A DNA stretch of 64,000 nt, taken from Methylocella silvestris (GTDB taxonomy: Bacteria; Pseudomonadota; Alphaproteobacteria; Rhizobiales; Beijerinckiaceae). The notes beneath the pieces are model-generated. The model saw nothing but the letters and a program-made list of their open reading frames with translations, ran no database searches and had not been told where the DNA came from. The translations under genes and the position numbers were made by a program. The stretch spans positions 1 through 64,000 of the forward strand of contig NZ_PDZR01000012.1 of assembly GCF_002891535.1 (NCBI RefSeq). The letters are read 5' to 3'. The stretch's first letter is position 1, and every line of letters starts with the position of its first letter. This document shows, one piece after another, positions 62,478-64,000 of this stretch.

Positions 62478-63506
62478 ATGAATCCGGTTGAACCCGCCCT
62501 GCACGGCTCGACGGCGTCCGTACAATCCTTCGCCGTCGCGCCGGGCCGGGCGGGCGAGCGGCTCGACCGTTTTCTCGCCGCTGAGAGCGCCGCCGCCGGC
62601 GCAGACCTCTCCCGCACCAGGCTGAAGGCGCTGATCGAGGGCGGCCATGTCAGCGTCAACGGCGTGATCGTCACCGAGGCGAGCTTTGCCGTGCGCGCGG
62701 GCCAGGCGCTCGCCGTCGCCGTGCCGCCCGCCGCCGAGCCGATCCCGGCCGGCGAGGCGATCGCCCTCGACATCCGTTTTGAGGACGAGCATCTGCTTGT
62801 CCTCGACAAGCCGGCCGGGCTCGTTGTGCATCCCGGCGCCGGCCACGAATCCGGCACGCTCGTCAATGCGCTGATCGCCCATTGCGGCGACAGCCTGTCC
62901 GGGATCGGCGGCGTCAAACGGCCGGGCATCGTGCACCGGCTCGACAAGGATACCTCCGGACTGATGGTCGTCGCCAAGACCGACCGGGCGCATCAGGGCC
63001 TGGCGCGGCTTTTTGCCGATCACGGGCGGACCCTGCCGCTCCTGCGCGAATATCTCGCTTTCGTCTGGGGCGCGCCCGACCGCGCTATGGGGCTGGTAGA
63101 CGCGCCGCTCGGACGCCATCCCGTCGATCGCGAAAAGATCGCCATCGTCGCGGCGGCGCGGGGGCGCCATGCGATCACGCATTGGCGGCTGCTGGAGCAA
63201 TTGGGCCCCGAGGTCGCGACGGTCGCCTGCCGTCTCGAGACAGGGCGCACGCATCAGATCCGCGTCCATATGGCGAGCCTCGGCTGGCCGCTGCTCGGCG
63301 ATCCTGTCTATGGGCGGGGGTTCAGGACCAAGGCGGCGCGGCTTTCGGCCGAGGCGCAGGCGGCGCTGATTGCGCTTGGCCGGCAGGCGCTGCACGCGCG
63401 GACGCTGGGCTTTGAACATCCCGTCACGGGCGCGGCGCTGGAGTTTGAAAGCGAACCGCCGCGGGACATGGCCGAGCTGCAAGCGGCCCTGCGACGCTCC
63501 GCGTAG
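62478..63506 (+). CDS. rluD: RluA-family 23S rRNA pseudouridine synthase (RluD-like)
   Basis: 342 residues. N-terminal S4 RNA-binding domain (about 20-85; ERLDRFLAAES, LIEGGHVSVNG), then the RluA catalytic domain with VVHPGAGH, the active Asp in GIVHRLDKDTSGLMV (near 155) and RLETGRTHQIRVHM. It would make the three pseudouridines of 23S helix 69 if a true RluD. The ATG at 62478 begins MNPVEPA; a GTG/TTG upstream is less likely. rluD-rpoH order is common in alphaproteobacteria. Confidence 0.94.
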   Translation: MNPVEPALHGSTASVQSFAVAPGRAGERLDRFLAAESAAAGADLSRTRLKALIEGGHVSVNGVIVTEASFAVRAGQALAVAVPPAAEPIPAGEAIALDIRFEDEHLLVLDKPAGLVVHPGAGHESGTLVNALIAHCGDSLSGIGGVKRPGIVHRLDKDTSGLMVVAKTDRAHQGLARLFADHGRTLPLLREYLAFVWGAPDRAMGLVDAPLGRHPVDREKIAIVAAARGRHAITHWRLLEQLGPEVATVACRLETGRTHQIRVHMASLGWPLLGDPVYGRGFRTKAARLSAEAQAALIALGRQALHARTLGFEHPVTGAALEFESEPPRDMAELQAALRRSA

Positions 63507-63839
63507 CGCAGGCCAGCAGCGTAATCCCCGCGCAAGACTTCAGCGTCACAATGAAATGGCTGGTTACGGCAAGACAGCCGGACGCCGTTTATCTTGAATG
63601 TGATGAAACAAAACAGGCCGTCGCGCGTAATCAGGTGTGGGGCGGTGCTCAACGTCAATGACGGGCCGTCTTGTTGCGGCCGTGTTCACCGATGTTGCGA
63701 AAATGTAATGCGGCGCAACATCGTCCGGCCCTTTCAGCCCTGTTTCAGGCGCCTTATATTCAAAAGCCGTGCGGTCGGCTTGTTAGGAGCGATCGCACGA
63801 GGACCCGCCGAGCACGGGGGTCTCAGTGGAGGTAACATT
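63507..63839. promoter_or_regulatory. rpoH upstream region with GTTGCG repeats
   Basis: Contains an inverted repeat CGATGTTGCG/CGCAACATCG (63690-63699 with 63714-63723, 14-base spacer) and a third GTTGCG at 63673-63678, exactly 21 bases before the second. TATATT at 63755-63760 may be a -10. A good Shine-Dalgarno GTGGAGG precedes the rpoH start. Confidence 0.5.
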
Positions 63840-64000
63840 ATGGCTGCTGCGCTGCCAATGATCTCGGGAGAGAGTGGTCTCTCCCGTTACTTGAACGAAA
63901 TCAGACGGTTCCCCATGCTGGAGCCGCAACAGGAATATATGCTGGCCAAGCGCTGGCGCGAGCACGCCGATTCCGACGCCGCGCACAAGCTTGTCACGTC
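63840..64000 (+). CDS. rpoH: RNA polymerase sigma-32 factor RpoH (start only)
   Basis: The first 53 codons are in the window; the gene runs off the right edge. The N-terminus MAAALPMISGESGLSRYLNE followed by IRRFPMLEPQQEYMLAKRW is the alphaproteobacterial RpoH signature (region 1.2). RpoH directs heat-shock gene transcription. The ATG at 63840 follows GTGGAGG. The upstream region has a marked inverted repeat. Identity is clear despite truncation. Confidence 0.92.
   Translation, partial: MAAALPMISGESGLSRYLNEIRRFPMLEPQQEYMLAKRWREHADSDAAHKLVT

Overview
The window reads as ordinary chromosome of a high-GC alphaproteobacterium of the Rhizobiales (Hyphomicrobiales). A Beijerinckiaceae methylotroph (Methylocella, Methylocapsa or Beijerinckia type) is my best guess, inferred from family content only. 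Supporting signs are an Irr-type Fur protein with an ICE-like box, an NdvA-type glucan exporter, a DUF2778 protein, a phasin, a porin with an N-terminal DELLDQLKAKGVL segment, an AroK-AroB/CNNM locus and an alphaproteobacterial RpoH start. No tRNA, rRNA, CRISPR array, insertion sequence or prophage was seen.

Layout. 1-10.6 kb is the 3' part of a type VI secretion (T6SS) cluster: tagH (cut by the window edge), tssK, tssL with an OmpA domain, tssM, tagF, a periplasmic FKBP isomerase and a membrane Ser/Thr kinase. 10.6-14.8 kb holds a frameshifted UPF0114 membrane gene, an M48 protease, irr, a phasin and a double PRC-barrel protein. 15-22.7 kb has a porin, an ExaC/AcoD-like aldehyde dehydrogenase, an ErbR/AgmR-like response regulator, a soluble hybrid histidine kinase and a FIST protein; the last four together resemble the ethanol-oxidation control region of Pseudomonas aeruginosa and its NosP/NahK pair. 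22.8-32 kb, after two small secreted proteins, is a minus-strand six-gene run (CNBD-flavoprotein, CPA2 antiporter, DoxX, PAP2, lipid kinase, metallophosphoesterase) downstream of a sensor kinase. 32.8-43.9 kb is housekeeping: ugd, hrpB, kup, mutS, ohrR-like, hrcA and a single-domain response regulator.

44-51.6 kb holds a TPR-glycosyltransferase-DUF6165 fusion, a GT4 glycosyltransferase plus glycogen-debranching-type enzyme pair, and an OmpW porin with a perfect FNR/FixK box. 51.9-64 kb holds an aroK-aroB fusion, a CorC/CNNM protein, a Tlde1-like DUF2778 protein, a GNAT acetyltransferase, a polysaccharide deacetylase-like protein, a probable protein-deglycation operon (low-molecular-weight phosphatase plus fructosamine-kinase family plus unknown), a FmdB zinc ribbon, ndvA, a small secreted protein, rluD and the start of rpoH.

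The most interesting candidates are the FIST/hybrid-kinase/ErbR-like/aldehyde-dehydrogenase block with its long inverted repeat, the phosphatase/ketosamine-kinase/unknown operon, the redox-protein-plus-antiporter-plus-lipid-phosphate operon, and four promoter elements (ICE-like at irr, FNR box at ompW, palindrome before the 31-kb sensor kinase, GTTGCG repeats before rpoH). I did not find a clearly new defence or mobile system.
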